A stretch of 41,437 nt of DNA, taken from the NCBI GenBank assembly GCA_016098155.1, contig JAAAJB010000317.1, forward strand, positions 1-41,437, given 5' to 3'. The stretch comes from Actinomortierella ambigua. Taxonomy: Eukaryota; Mortierellomycota; Mortierellomycetes; Mortierellales; Mortierellaceae. Shown one piece after another: positions 21,711 through 33,300 of the stretch. The notes under the pieces are model-generated. The model searched no databases, had not been told where the DNA came from, and saw only the letters and a program-made list of their open reading frames with translations. Numbering within the stretch: position 1 is the stretch's first letter; every line of letters begins with the position of its first letter. The position numbers were made by a program, and so were the translations under genes.

Positions 21711-22709
21711 ACAGAGCTCACTGACCTTTGCCTCGAGGCTGCTGGGCTGGTGAAGAGAGCAGTGACGTATCCTCCAATTCATAACATCGATACACCAGAA
21801 GCCTCCTTTTCTACGCGTTTATGAACGAGTTCGGCTGGAGTCGATCTCGAATGGGGGTAATGGAGTCATTCAAGCAGGTAGGGATGAGGGTGCTCACACT
21901 CTCATATAAGTGTTGACCTGAGTAATTAGCATGTTGATTGGTGGATGACGCTCGGTGGAGAGCGCAAGGAGGGGGGGAGGGCGGCATTCATGCAAAGCTG
22001 CAATGAATGGAGGGAGTGTTGCCACTCCCTGATCCTTCGAGGCAATGACAACGGCACTCTCCAAAAGCTCTCGGGCAAAGCCGCCTTTGCCGTTGAGACC
22101 ACGAGCCCACTTGTTGCAACGGTCAAACTCGTGCGACGAAGGAGTCATGTTTTCTTTCCTTTCATTTCTATTTCGTCGATGATTGTTACACCAGCCAGTG
22201 CAGTTGTCAATCCTCCAGGGTTTCGCTGCTGGGGCATGTACCTAATTAGACTGCTCCAGCTAGCTTTTGCTTGCTCGTGAGTACCACGGTCTTTGAGGCA
22301 CTAGTGATCATCCACTCGACGACGTATTCAACGAGAGCAGCACCTATGAGAGTGAGGGGACCGGGATGGAGAGGCGAGGACTTAGCAACATGGGAGAATA
22401 CAGGTGGTGCATCAGAGGAGCCATTGTAGTGGCTCTAGGCACCAGCGACGATGGATAAAAGGTTCATGCGTAACTACACACAGGCATGCGTTCACCATCT
22501 GATTACATAGTGGCCATCCTAATTACATAAAAGTAGCAACGTCTGTGCTCTTTATATAGTCCCTTCACTCCCTTGATGGTATTTGCATGCACCGCCTTTT
22601 TTTTTTTTTTTTTTTTTTTTTGCCCCGCTGATGATATTCAGAAAAGCTGCGCTAGGCTACTGGTTGCTCTTAAGGCTGAAAACATACGAAAGATCCATTT
22701 AGTATATGC
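21711..22709. other. Intergenic, possible small minus-strand gene fragment
   Basis: One minus frame starts at a well-placed ATG (22148, AAACATG) and encodes 84 residues (CNKWARGLNGKGGFARELLE..) ending near 21894. I do not recognise it and it may be a relic. The stretch also has a 24-base T run at about 22598-22621. No other gene is seen. Confidence 0.35.
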
Positions 22710-25394
22710 CTACGCTACGCATGTCAGCTGCTGGGTTGCATTCATTGACCTCGTAGAGGCTGTCAGTATCCTCTCCTGTGGCTGCCTCGTGAATCTTGAC
22801 ATTGAGCCATTTGAAAACAAGCTTGGCACCAGCATCACCGTGGTCAACCGCTTTTCGGTACTAGAGCGCCGCTTTACTGATGTCCTGCTCAACCACATGG
22901 TCAGTCTCCTCCGCCAATCATAGGAGACTTGGTTCGGCTGATCCATAGCCCGACCCACCTCCAACATCCATGCCAGAATGTTGTGACTAGAGGCGTGGCC
23001 TTGGTCGGCAGCCCTGCGATACCAAGCTGCAGCTTCTGTGTCGTCCTGCGGAATACCACGGCCGTACAGGCACATGTTAGCGAGGCAGAATTGAGCGTGG
23101 ATGTTGCCCCTCTCTGCACTTTGACGATACAAGTAGGCGGCATCGTGGTAGCTCTTTTTGACGCCTAGTCCATTCTCATACATCCAGCCTAGGTGAAAGA
23201 GAGCATCCATGTTGCCCTGGTCTGCCGATCTACTGCACCATGCGGCTGCTCCGACATAGTCCTGCTCAACACCGTACCCGCACTCGAGCATGAAGCCATA
23301 CATGCGTTGGGCGTCCGAGTGACCTTGCTGGGCTGCCAAAAGATACAGCGTGGCTGCCTCAACATAGCTCTTCTCAACGCCGCCATGGCCATGAAAGAAG
23401 ATGTTGCCAAGGCAGTTTTGGGCACCCGGGTGATTTTGATTCGCTGCCTCGCGATACCAGACAATCGCTTCGGCACAGCTCTTGGGAACGCCCAGTCCTT
23501 CCTGGTGCAGGAGAGCCAGGTTGTACTGAGCCGACGCATCGCCCTTCTCGGCCGCTCGATGGTAAAATTCCAATGCCCGCGCGTAGCTTTGCTCGACTCC
23601 TCGACCTGTTTCGTACATGACACCCAGGTTGTTGAGCGCTGTTGGGTTATCTAGCAAAGCAGCGTTTCGGTACCAAATCAGTGCCGTATCGTCGCACCTC
23701 TCAACACCGCATCCAGTGTCGTACATCCACCCAAGGTCGACCATCGCCTCTGCGCTGCCCTGATCGGCTGCCCTCAGGAGCCATTTGGTGGCCTTGGCAC
23801 CCGACTGAAGGACGCCCCGTCCAGACATGTGCATCTTGCCAACAGAATACTGTCCCGCCGAAAGACCAGCCTTGGCAGCTTTGATGTACCAGGACGCCGC
23901 CTTGGCATCGCTCTTGTCTGTGCCTCGGCCGTGTTCATACATCCAGCCCAGGTTCAATTGGCCGTGAGGGTCGTCCTGCATCGCGGCTTTGAAGAACCAA
24001 GCCAACGCTTTCGAGTCGTCCTGCTCGACACCACGACCGTTTCGATACAAGAGACCAATGTTGGTCTGAGCAATCGGATGACCTTGCTCGGCAGCCTTGA
24101 GGTTCCAAGAGAGGGCCTCGACATCGCTCCGTTCAACACCATGCCCCACCTGGCAGATCCAACCCAGGCTCGCCTGGCTGTCGACATCGCCGTTCTCGGC
24201 CGCCTTGAGCAGCCACTCGATCGCTTTGGCAGTGTCCCGTTCGACACCGCGACCATCCAGATACATGGCGCCAATGTTGCCCTGGGCGTTGGCATGTCCT
24301 TGCTCGGCCGCCTTGAGGTACCAGGCCATGGCCATCTCATCGCTCTGCTGGACCCCCAGGCCACGTCTGTACTGGCCAGCGAGACAGTCCTGGGCATCGG
24401 CATGTCCTTGCTCGGCGGCGCGACGGCACCAATAGGTGGCGTTGCTCTCGTTGGAACGACAGCCACGACCAGACTTGTACAGCAGGCAGACCTCGTACTG
24501 GGCCTCGGCCACACGGGCGTTGGCCGCCTGTCGCCAAAAGTAAAAAGCCAGCTCGTCGTCTTGCGGTGTTCCATCGCCGGTCTGGTACATCTTGGCGACA
24601 CGACATTGCGCGCACGCTGACCCACCCATCGCCGCTCGCAGGTACCAATCCAACGCAAGGATGCTGCTCTTGTCGACGCCCCCACCACGGCCTTGCTCGT
24701 ACATCTCGCCCAGGTGGAGCATCCCCGACGTGTCGCCTTGATCGGCTGCCAACTGGAACAGGCGCAAGGCCTCGGCATCGTCTTGATAGTCCACGCCTTG
24801 CCCAGTTTTATAGAGGCAACCCAAGCTCACACGGGCCATTGCGTGCTGTTGGTTGGCTGCCCTGCGGTACCAGACCGTAGCCTCGACGAGATCTTGGTCA
24901 ATTCCTTGCACGGTGCCGGATTGGTACATGTTGCCAAGCGAGTACTGAGCTTCGGGATCACACGTGTCGTCGGCCAATCGGCGCGTCCAATGGGCCGAGG
25001 CGGCTTCGTCCTTAGGGGTGCCGTCACCGTGACGGTACATGTGGATCAGTCGGCGCTGGGCGTGCGGGTGGCCCTGCTTGGCGGCTTGTAGGTACCAGTA
25101 AAGGGCCTGGGTCTTGTTTTTCGCAAGCGTGTCTTGGCGCTCGTAGAGCTCGGCGAGCGCTACCTGAGCCTCTACGTTGTAGGGTTTGTCGGCCTCCAAG
25201 GTGAGCGTGACAAGGTCTCTGTAGTCGACCATCTTTTTTTTTTTTTTTTTTTTCGCGCACGAAAGGAGAAAAAAGGAGACGAAAGTGAAATGATGAGTTA
25301 AGCTATTGCGGGGAGATTTTTTTTTTTTTTTTTTTTGCGTTTTTTTTATGTAAGGAGGACAAGCATAAGGTTGCAGTGTGCAAATGTTTACCAT
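22710..25394 (-). CDS. Large Sel1 repeat protein, C-terminus damaged
   Basis: The main exon runs from 25232 down and encodes about 20 Sel1 repeats. It is the paralogue of the 4952-7501 gene: both begin with DY.DLVTLT..AD..YN.EAQVALAE at the same codon offset. The ATG at 25232 (MVDYRDL) can serve as start. A start-codon-only exon at 25394-25392 with a GTAAAC donor would follow the family pattern, but the acceptor at 25233 lies in a purine tract, so this is doubtful. After the 20th repeat the frame shifts near 22911-22916. The expected Sel1 tail (VVEQDISKAAL, YRKAVDHGDAGAK) continues in another frame with TAG replacing a Trp codon at 22863-22861. The in-frame product therefore ends in about 60 unrelated residues before its stop near 22710. 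Probably recently degraded or C-terminally altered. Confidence 0.78.
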   Translation of the reverse strand: MVNICTLQPYACPPYIKKTQKKKKKKSPRNSLTHHFTFVSFFLLSCAKKKKKKKMVDYRDLVTLTLEADKPYNVEAQVALAELYERQDTLAKNKTQALYWYLQAAKQGHPHAQRRLIHMYRHGDGTPKDEAASAHWTRRLADDTCDPEAQYSLGNMYQSGTVQGIDQDLVEATVWYRRAANQQHAMARVSLGCLYKTGQGVDYQDDAEALRLFQLAADQGDTSGMLHLGEMYEQGRGGGVDKSSILALDWYLRAAMGGSACAQCRVAKMYQTGDGTPQDDELAFYFWRQAANARVAEAQYEVCLLYKSGRGCRSNESNATYWCRRAAEQGHADAQDCLAGQYRRGLGVQQSDEMAMAWYLKAAEQGHANAQGNIGAMYLDGRGVERDTAKAIEWLLKAAENGDVDSQASLGWICQVGHGVERSDVEALSWNLKAAEQGHPIAQTNIGLLYRNGRGVEQDDSKALAWFFKAAMQDDPHGQLNLGWMYEHGRGTDKSDAKAASWYIKAAKAGLSAGQYSVGKMHMSGRGVLQSGAKATKWLLRAADQGSAEAMVDLGWMYDTGCGVERCDDTALIWYRNAALLDNPTALNNLGVMYETGRGVEQSYARALEFYHRAAEKGDASAQYNLALLHQEGLGVPKSCAEAIVWYREAANQNHPGAQNCLGNIFFHGHGGVEKSYVEAATLYLLAAQQGHSDAQRMYGFMLECGYGVEQDYVGAAAWCSRSADQGNMDALFHLGWMYENGLGVKKSYHDAAYLYRQSAERGNIHAQFCLANMCLYGRGIPQDDTEAAAWYRRAADQGHASSHNILAWMLEVGRAMDQPNQVSYDWRRRLTMWLSRTSVKRRSSTEKRLTTVMLVPSLFSNGSMSRFTRQPQERILTASTRSMNATQQLTCVA

Positions 25395-26048
25395 GTGGGG
25401 GAGAATGAATGAGAATGCACAGAATGAGGAAGCACAGAATGAGCATTGCTTGACGGGTGCTTGGGCCTTCAATAAAACGGAAAGGAGAGTAGCACTGCCG
25501 CATGGTCCACGGTAAGGGAAGAAGAAGAGGAGGGTGAGTGGTCGATAGTTGCACACGCCTCAACTGCACGGTGTGTAGCAGAGAGAATAACAACAACATC
25601 AAGGGCGAAGCACAGTAAAAAAAAAATCTGACTCGGATGCCATGGCAAAGACCACCACGCACGCATGTCTGCTCAGGCACATTGGTTAAACTTTACTGAT
25701 TCTCGGTGTCGCGTAAAATGATTGTTCACGACATACTCCGCACGCCATCGCTGGTTACCGAATCCCTGGTAGTCCATTCTCGCCTATCCTGAGCCATGGA
25801 GAGTAGGCTGCCGACTCTTTTCCAGTAACGAGGGTCATCCAAAGACATATACAATGACGTTTTTGTGTTCTTCCCCTCTCCGTTGCTTCTGTTCCACACA
25901 GTTTTAGTTTGGTCAGTTTGGGCTCTCTCTCCTGCTGAGCGATGACGAACAGTGTGCGACCTGAACATTTCTTGTCCCCTGTCAAAACCATTTGTATGAG
26001 GTTCATTTTCCTGACACCACACACACGGCTGAGCACGAAAAAGCAACC
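25395..26048. other. Intergenic between Sel1 gene and small unknown gene
   Basis: This is divergent spacing, so both promoters may be here. No gene is supported. Long A/T homopolymers lie just before it (25318-25337 and 25234-25253). Confidence 0.4.
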
Positions 26049-26709
26049 ATGGAAGATATCTCCGCTCCTGACATCATATCGATCTTTTTTTGCGATGAAC
26101 GTCTCTCATACATGCGCTACCTTGGTCTTAACGTGCCTCTGGCGAGTCATACAAAACAGCCAAAGGATCGGGATATTGAGTAAGCAAAGTAGAAACTCCA
26201 ACTTGCATGAATTTTCTCTTGCTCGCGGGACGACATGGTTTTCCCTGCACTACGTATGTAGATGGTTCAACCGTTGCTAATGTGGTTTGATAGAGTTTTT
26301 TTTTTCGGATGATACACCAACGACATTGAGCCCCCTCCTCACTTCCCACCCCCCAATTGTTCTGACCCAATCTGACCCAATGTGTTTGTTGTTGGTGTAT
26401 GATCCTCTCTCTTTCCGGAAAACAAACAACCCCGAGTCCGGGATCTTCAGGCATGTACTATGCGGGTGGGATCCTTCAAGACTCCCATTGGCATCCGGTG
26501 TCTGCACCAATATGAACGATGTCCAACCAGTCGCCCGAAAAAAAAAAAAAAAAAAAAAAAAACTATTGCACACTTTGCCCTTGCCTCGCTTCTTTAGGCT
26601 GGCTCTCTGGTCGACCATAACATCACTGGTCAACGCGATCGGAGCCCCTTTGCAGCAAGAAGCTAATGCGGGTGGGGGATTGCTGCACGGGTCACATGAA
26701 GACGAGTAG
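26049..26709 (+). CDS. Small hypothetical protein, two exons, about 129 aa
   Basis: Exon 1 is 26049-26179, starting in good context (CAACCATGG) with MEDISAPDIISIFF, and ends at a GTAAGC donor. Exon 2 starts at 26451 after CTTCAG and joins in phase (GA+G) to read ..DIEHVLCGWDPSRLPLASG. The frame then crosses a poly(A) run at about 26539-26562, coding for consecutive Lys, and ends at TAG 26707-26709. A strong acceptor CTTCTTTAG at about 26598 suggests the Lys run could be intronic, but I see no matching canonical donor. I do not recognise the family; no membrane segment or signal peptide is evident. The model is tentative. Confidence 0.4.
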
Positions 26710-27337
26710 TATGAGAAAAAAGAAAGGGAATAGGAGAGAAAGGGAGAGAGAGAAGTGGATGTGCATGTTTCTCTTTGTACCTAAGCGTGCAGCTCTGTCG
26801 CGTTCAAGCACACCAGGCTCGTCATATAGAGACTTTGTCACAGGCAGCCAAGCCCGTCCTTTTTTTTTTCTCATCTTTACCTTCTCGCGCCAAAATGTCG
26901 TCAAAGAGGCGAAAAAAAATTGTCCTTGCACACAAGGTAGAATGGAAGTCGGCCTCCCATCTTTGAGGATAGAACCTCCCAAATCAAAAGTGCATTGTTT
27001 TATGATACATCTGTGACGAGACCGGTCGTTGTCTGAAGGAGCTCGATGCACGGTCGTACAATGTTGAGGGGAAGAGGGTCCGAGGGGAAAGCATGTGCGA
27101 CAATCTAGAGTGCCGATCCTTGAGCGACCACTGGTTCTGATGGTCTGGCGAACTAGCCAGGCCACAAATAGAACCTTATGCGCCTCTTCTAGCTATTCTC
27201 TGGATCATTGACTGACCTGTTGTGGACAAGAGCTTTGCGGACCCCGAGATGAATTCCAACCCCCCCCCCATCGACATCCAGGTTACAAAGCTCATAAATA
27301 TTGGCGATATTATATAATAAAAAGAAGGTTGTATTTT
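26710..27337. other. Intergenic 3' flanks
   Basis: Nothing gene-like is supported. AATAAA near 27316 on the plus strand and the minus-strand signal at 27338-27343 suggest facing 3' ends. Confidence 0.4.
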
Positions 27338-27343
27338 TTTATT
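27338..27343 (-). terminator. Poly(A) signal of the MON2 gene
   Basis: TTTATT on the plus strand reads AATAAA on the minus strand, about 26 bases past the MON2 stop codon. Confidence 0.55.
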
Positions 27344-27368
27344 GCCCCGTCAAACAAAAGCAGCCATC

Positions 27369-30284
27369 TCACTTGCTTACGCCGATGGAGCGTCCAGCGA
27401 CCTTCATACACCGCTTGACGAGCTGCAAGACCTCAAGGTCATGGCAAAACATGGCGTCCGTCAACTGTTCGTACAGGTAGAACAAGTGGGCTGTCCGCCC
27501 TGCCAACACCACCTTGCGGATCGCCTCCTCGTCGCCTTTTTCAGACGACTCTCCTGCAGACGACGAGGCCGCTGCCCCAGAGCTGGAAGGTGAGGTCTGT
27601 TGCTCATGACCAGTGGATGCTGATGCTGTACCAGAACGACGACTGTTCACAAAGGTCGTCGACACGTTCGGGAACAGGCGCAGCTGCTCCAGACGCTTCA
27701 AGACCAGCAGCATCTCTTGGTGTCGTAACCGTGGGAAGGGGCATTTGCCCAACAACGCCTGATCAGCACTGTACGCCTCCAGCAATGTCTGACACCGCGC
27801 CATCAACACAGGCGTGGCCGCAAAGCCCGTTCTTGTTCGGATCTGCTGCTCAAAGGTCAAATGCCCATGTCCATACCCATGTTGGTGATGAAGATGGTGG
27901 TGGTGGTGGTGGTTCGAGTGGGTAGCAGTGCCATTCGATCCCGTCTCCTGTCCAGCGCCAGGCGTCGTCAACAGTGCCGATGATGTGATGCTCGTAGACG
28001 ACTGGTCTTCGCAAAGGTCAAACAGAATCTCGAGACACGCAAACGCAAAGCGCTCACGACGGACAGGCACCATCGTGCCCGTGGTCGCGTGCAAGGTGAT
28101 CCCCAAACCCGACGGGTTATCAACGCTCGACAACGACGATGACGACGATAGTGAGGACATGGACGAGGTCGCCATCATCCCGCCGCTCATATGCGCGTGG
28201 TTTGCAGTGTTCGAGGAAGCCCCACTGCCAAATGTGGCCGACGTTGGTGTTGAGGGAGGAACCTGGCCGCCACTACCGCCGCCTCCGCTGCCCCTTGCCG
28301 GTGCGTTGGAGAGATGTGGTGGGTGACCTGGCTGGTACGCCGCTGCTGCTGACGATGATGCTGTTGAGTTGGGTCCGCCCGTCATAACATATAAGTTGGC
28401 GCCGCGGTCAATGATATACACGAGCTCCTGTAGGATCTCCGATGAAACTCGTGGGTGGCCCATGCGCGAAAACACCTTGGTCTTCAGGCCATGCAGATAG
28501 GCTAGGTCAAACGACTCGTCCAGTGACTGGCTCTTGAGCGACATCTCGGTGACTGGCAACGGCCTAAATAAAAACACACCAGATGAATAGAATAGATTCG
28601 TGGTCAGGATGCCTGGAAAGAGGATAGGAGGGGGAGGGTTGAACAAACAAAGCGACACACACAGAGAGGCATGACTGGTCAACTTACAGCGATGGAATGA
28701 CGGTGCTCTGACAGACCCTCACCAGTTCACTCCACACCTCGATAAACCGTTCGTCAGAGATATCTTTCTCAAACGACTCCAACGTGGCGATACCGTTCTT
28801 GATAACCTCCAAGTAAGCACTGGTCGCCGACTTCCACAGTGGTGTATCCTCGACATGCTTGAAAGACGGTGGGCATTTGTATCTCAGTCGCATGGCGACT
28901 CCAAGAGACTAGAACCAAAGACAAAAAAAAAGGTGCGCGGTATGTTCAGTTCATGAGCGTGTAACGCCTCTCTCCGGCCAATAAACTCGATAAAGATATA
29001 GAGGCAAAAGGAGCAAATACTAATAGTAAAAAAAAAAAAAAAAAAACTTACCCTCAGGATCGTCGCATACACGCCGCTGGAAAATATGTCTCTATCCTTT
29101 TGGAATTTATCCAACAGAAAGACAATCCGGGTCACAATCACCTTGCTCAACGCAATGTACGATGGACGCACCACCATCGAGCCGCCCACAGCCGAGGATG
29201 GCGACGTCGTGGCCGCCGCCGCCAGAGCAACCTGGTACGACCCATCAAACGCCAACAGGTACTGCCGACACAGCTCCGACAGGACCAACGATGGCCCACC
29301 TTCCATTGGCAGCTGCAGCATACACATGGCGTCATAGATGGCCGACTGCAACGGCGACAAGTAATCAATATCAGGCCGGTAAATGGGGCTGGCCTCATAC
29401 GTCAGGACCGGGTGGATGACCTGCAACATCGCCTTGACGTCCTTGAGCGTAAACTTGCTCGTCAGCAACGGGTACAAATGATGCAGGATCGTCACATACT
29501 CTGTAAGTGTCTCCTGCGTGAATCGGGTCATCATGCTTCGCCCACGCGTCTCAAAATGCTCGCGCTTGCTCCCCAACATGGGCTCCAGATGACCACCCAC
29601 CATCAAACATCCAAGTCGTTCCCACACCTTCCAGGCCGTCTCCCACAGCGATGCCAACCGCTCCTCCTCATCGACAACCGCCATTGTCGGCTTGTTTGCA
29701 TGGCTATCCGCCGCAGGCGCCTTGACCACCGTCTGGTAGGCCTTGAGCGCCGCAATAGCGACATCTGGCGACGAAAGCATGACCGCGGCCTCGAGATGCT
29801 CGATAAAAAAGACCCAGGCGCGCAAGTAGTCGCTCAGACTGATCAGCTTGTACAGGAAATGCTGAAAGATGTCGGCCATGCCACTGAACAGCAACACGCG
29901 CGACTCGTCCCATTGCTTGGAGGGAGAGTCGTTCCGCATCACAAACGAACCAACGTTGGTCGGCGGTGCCGGCGTCTCCAATGCCTCTTCCACGGGCCGG
30001 CAAGAGGCCTCGTCCACGTCGTCCAACAAGGGCAAAAGAATCTTCCAGATACACTGCCGCCATGGCCGCTCCCGCAACGTGGCCGCGTTCATCTGGATCG
30101 TGCGGAGCAACGTCTGGATGGCGCCGTTGCGAACCTCGGGACGCGTGTCGGAGCAGAGGCGTGACATCTTGTACAGAAGCAGCATCCACAGGCCACCCAA
30201 GCTCTCGTTGGTCAGGGATGGTTCCGTGAACGTTTGCACAATGTCGTCGCTAAGCGGAGACTCTTGTTGTTGTTGTTGCTGTTG

Positions 30285-30326
<42 letters not shown>

Positions 30327-33300
30327 ATTCTGAATTTGCTCTTTCTCTGCATCACGCAGGCGTGGCTGGATGAAATCCGAAACGTTCCAGAGCAGGCCGA
30401 TCGAGGTCAGCGAAATGTTGAGGTCCTCTCGCTGCTGGCCAAAGGCAGCCAGGGTATCGATGCACAACTGGAGGTTGTGCGGGTTGAGAAGCGATAGGAA
30501 ATCCGTGCAAATCAGCTGCAGGCATGGGAAGGCTACGCGGACAAGACCCGAGGACTTTGTCGCGCCTGTAGATGGGCTTCGCGTCAAGGATGGTCGGTCA
30601 TCGGAGTGGCTTTCCTGAACTGCCGTTGGTGCGTCTCCAATGACTAACTCTCCTCCATCTTTGCCGGCCAGAGGTGGGGTCGAAGCAACAGCGGCAGCAG
30701 TAGCAGTGTTCACAGCTGTGCTTGGGCGAGAGGATGGGTGATGGTGGATCGAGCTTTGGATCATTTCAAAGACAATGACCCATCCAAAGGCTAGAGACTG
30801 TCCAGACGTCTGCAGTAGCTTGTTGAGCGTTTCGAGGCCCATGCGTTGAATATCGACAAGCGCGTGAGTGTGACCCCGGACAATCTCGTGCAAATTCCGC
30901 ATCACCTGTGTCTGAATCCTTTCCAAGTCGACTGTGCTGGCGTTTTGCTCCGCATACGCCATCGCTGCGAGTACAATGTCGGAGACTGCATCGCATGACT
31001 GAACTCGGATAGGTGTCGATGGGATTGGATGGTTCGCCGTCTCGATCAAGTAGCCAATAGCAATATCCCAGTTTGTAATGTTGCCATCTGCCTCGTACAA
31101 TCTGTGGATATTCAGGAGACACACGAGCCTCAGTTTCTCGATTGCAAATGACTTGTTATCGGATTTCTGTTAATAGTCCAATTTGTGGGGAGGAGAAAGG
31201 GTTAGGAAACCTCTGTCCATCATGTAATAAACCAACTTGAAACCCCGTCGTAAGTCACCATGCCACAAGGACACTTACATTGACATGTCGGAGACCCTTG
31301 AGGAAAGGAGCCGAAACACCGCCCTTTCCATCCGAAATAGGGAGGCCACTATGGGTGGCGCCCAGTTTGCATAAAGATTCGACAAAGCACTTGAACGACA
31401 CCAAGTCGAGATACGTGGTCATTTCAAACAGCTGCTGGAACGAGAGCAATATGGCGCGCATGTCTGCCTCCTGATGCATGACGACATCCGTAAGACTGGA
31501 GGGAGACCGGTGCATCGACGGCTGACCAGGCGATGCGGACTTGTTGGCACCACCCGGGCCCATGGTATTGCTACCAATGCCACCGCTGGCAGGCTTACGG
31601 CCAGCTTGCTGTGCGCGATGGATTCGAGCGACGAGCAAGTGGTCGGCCTGCTGCATGGTCTCAAGAACGAGGTACCAGCTGTGCAGCAGAGTCCCACCGA
31701 GATACTGAGCCACATTCAACAACACACGGAGGCAATACAGGTTCTTCTCGGAAAGATTGGGAAGCGTCGGATCCAGACCTGTTCCGACGCCTCCGCCTCC
31801 ACCACCTGAGGTGCCACCTCCAGCATTCCCTCCGGCTCCCCCGGATGCCGCCGAACGGTGCTCGAGTGCAGGAGGGACAGGGAGACAGTTCTTGCACAGC
31901 GAGGTCAAGAATGCGTCCCTCGGGATGGTCAGCTTGAGCACACCGCAAACACTCGTCAGATTTTGGTAGGCGCGCATGACGTTCTGAAACAACTCGTCGT
32001 CCAGGTTGGAGCCGAGGTAGTAGGAAAAGGCAGCCAACAGGCCTGGCCAGGCAGATTCGGTCATGGATGTCACGAGAGCAATCTCCTCCGCTTCTGGATG
32101 CTGGGAAAGATCGAGAGCGTTGGTGTTGGGGAAGATGGGTGGCGACACACGCTTGGAGGCGCCGTCGGGGTCTTTGGGATCGTCTTTAGTTTCCTGTTGC
32201 TGCTTGTTGAGGATTTCTTGCGCGACAACTGGGAAGACGAAAGACGCCAGGCCATCGGCGATCGAGTTGATGCACACAAGAGACAGGTAGTACAGGTAGG
32301 TGTCGGGTATCTGAGGAGGGTCCGCCTTGTCCAATTGGTCGACACACTGTATCCGCATCGTCGATGTGACGACGCTAAGCCCACCAACACCCCCTTCAGG
32401 GCCATCTTTGTCGCCACCATGCGATTGTCGGGGACCATCATGACCTTCGTGAGCCATTCCTGCTCCGATCAGCTGTGGCTTCTCTGTCGACAGCCGTCCA
32501 ATAGCGATGATCATGTCGGAAAATACGTCGGTGCTCGTTCCTTGTTGGTCATATGTCTTATAAATCCGCCGCAGGAGAGCGCTGTCGCCACAGATGCCAC
32601 GAAAGATCTCCATCGCCAGAATCCTCTGCCACAAGACACTGCCCTCTGGCTCCAGCAACTTGATCAGCATGGAAAGGAATATCTCACACTCGATCGCCAG
32701 GATCTCGTGGAATTGCTTCGTCAAGATGTACACAACACGCATAAGTCGCATGGTCTGTGGAAAGTCCTGCTTGTCCGAAAAATTCTTGATGATCAAGGGA
32801 CAGACCCTCTCGCGAAGAAGCGATGCAAACTCTGTGTGCTATATATCAGACAATGATGGAAAAGAAAGGTGATCCAATATGAGTATGAGGATTCACGTTC
32901 CTGGTCTAGGTCTACTTGCACCAATAGGAGGCAGCGGAGCAAATTCATACCTGCTTGAACAGATGGAAATGATTGGTAAGAACACTTTCGATGAGTTCCA
33001 ATCCAAAGGTCTTGCTGAGACTAGCCAGTTTGAGAAACCTGGCTTGTTCTGAGTTTGTCAGCAGACAGAGATCCTGGAACAGAAGATAGGCGTCCTTTGC
33101 ACATGGCTCCAGTTGATCCTCGGGTGAAAAATCTTCGCCGAGTTCGAGGGCCTTTGGTTCACCTAAAGGAGTTTTGATGATGATGTCAAGTTAGGCATGG
33201 GTAGATAGTGTCCCCAATAGGTGGGGTGAATCATGTTGAAGACACACAGGCGACACGTACCCTTTTGAGCCAACTCTCGGTCCTCCTCCCCAACCTTGTC

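Noticed and set aside
25233..25556. N-terminal extension of the sixth Sel1 protein upstream of MVDYRDL
   Set aside because: The extension is Lys- and Phe-rich sequence from homopolymer tracts and has no match in the paralogue.
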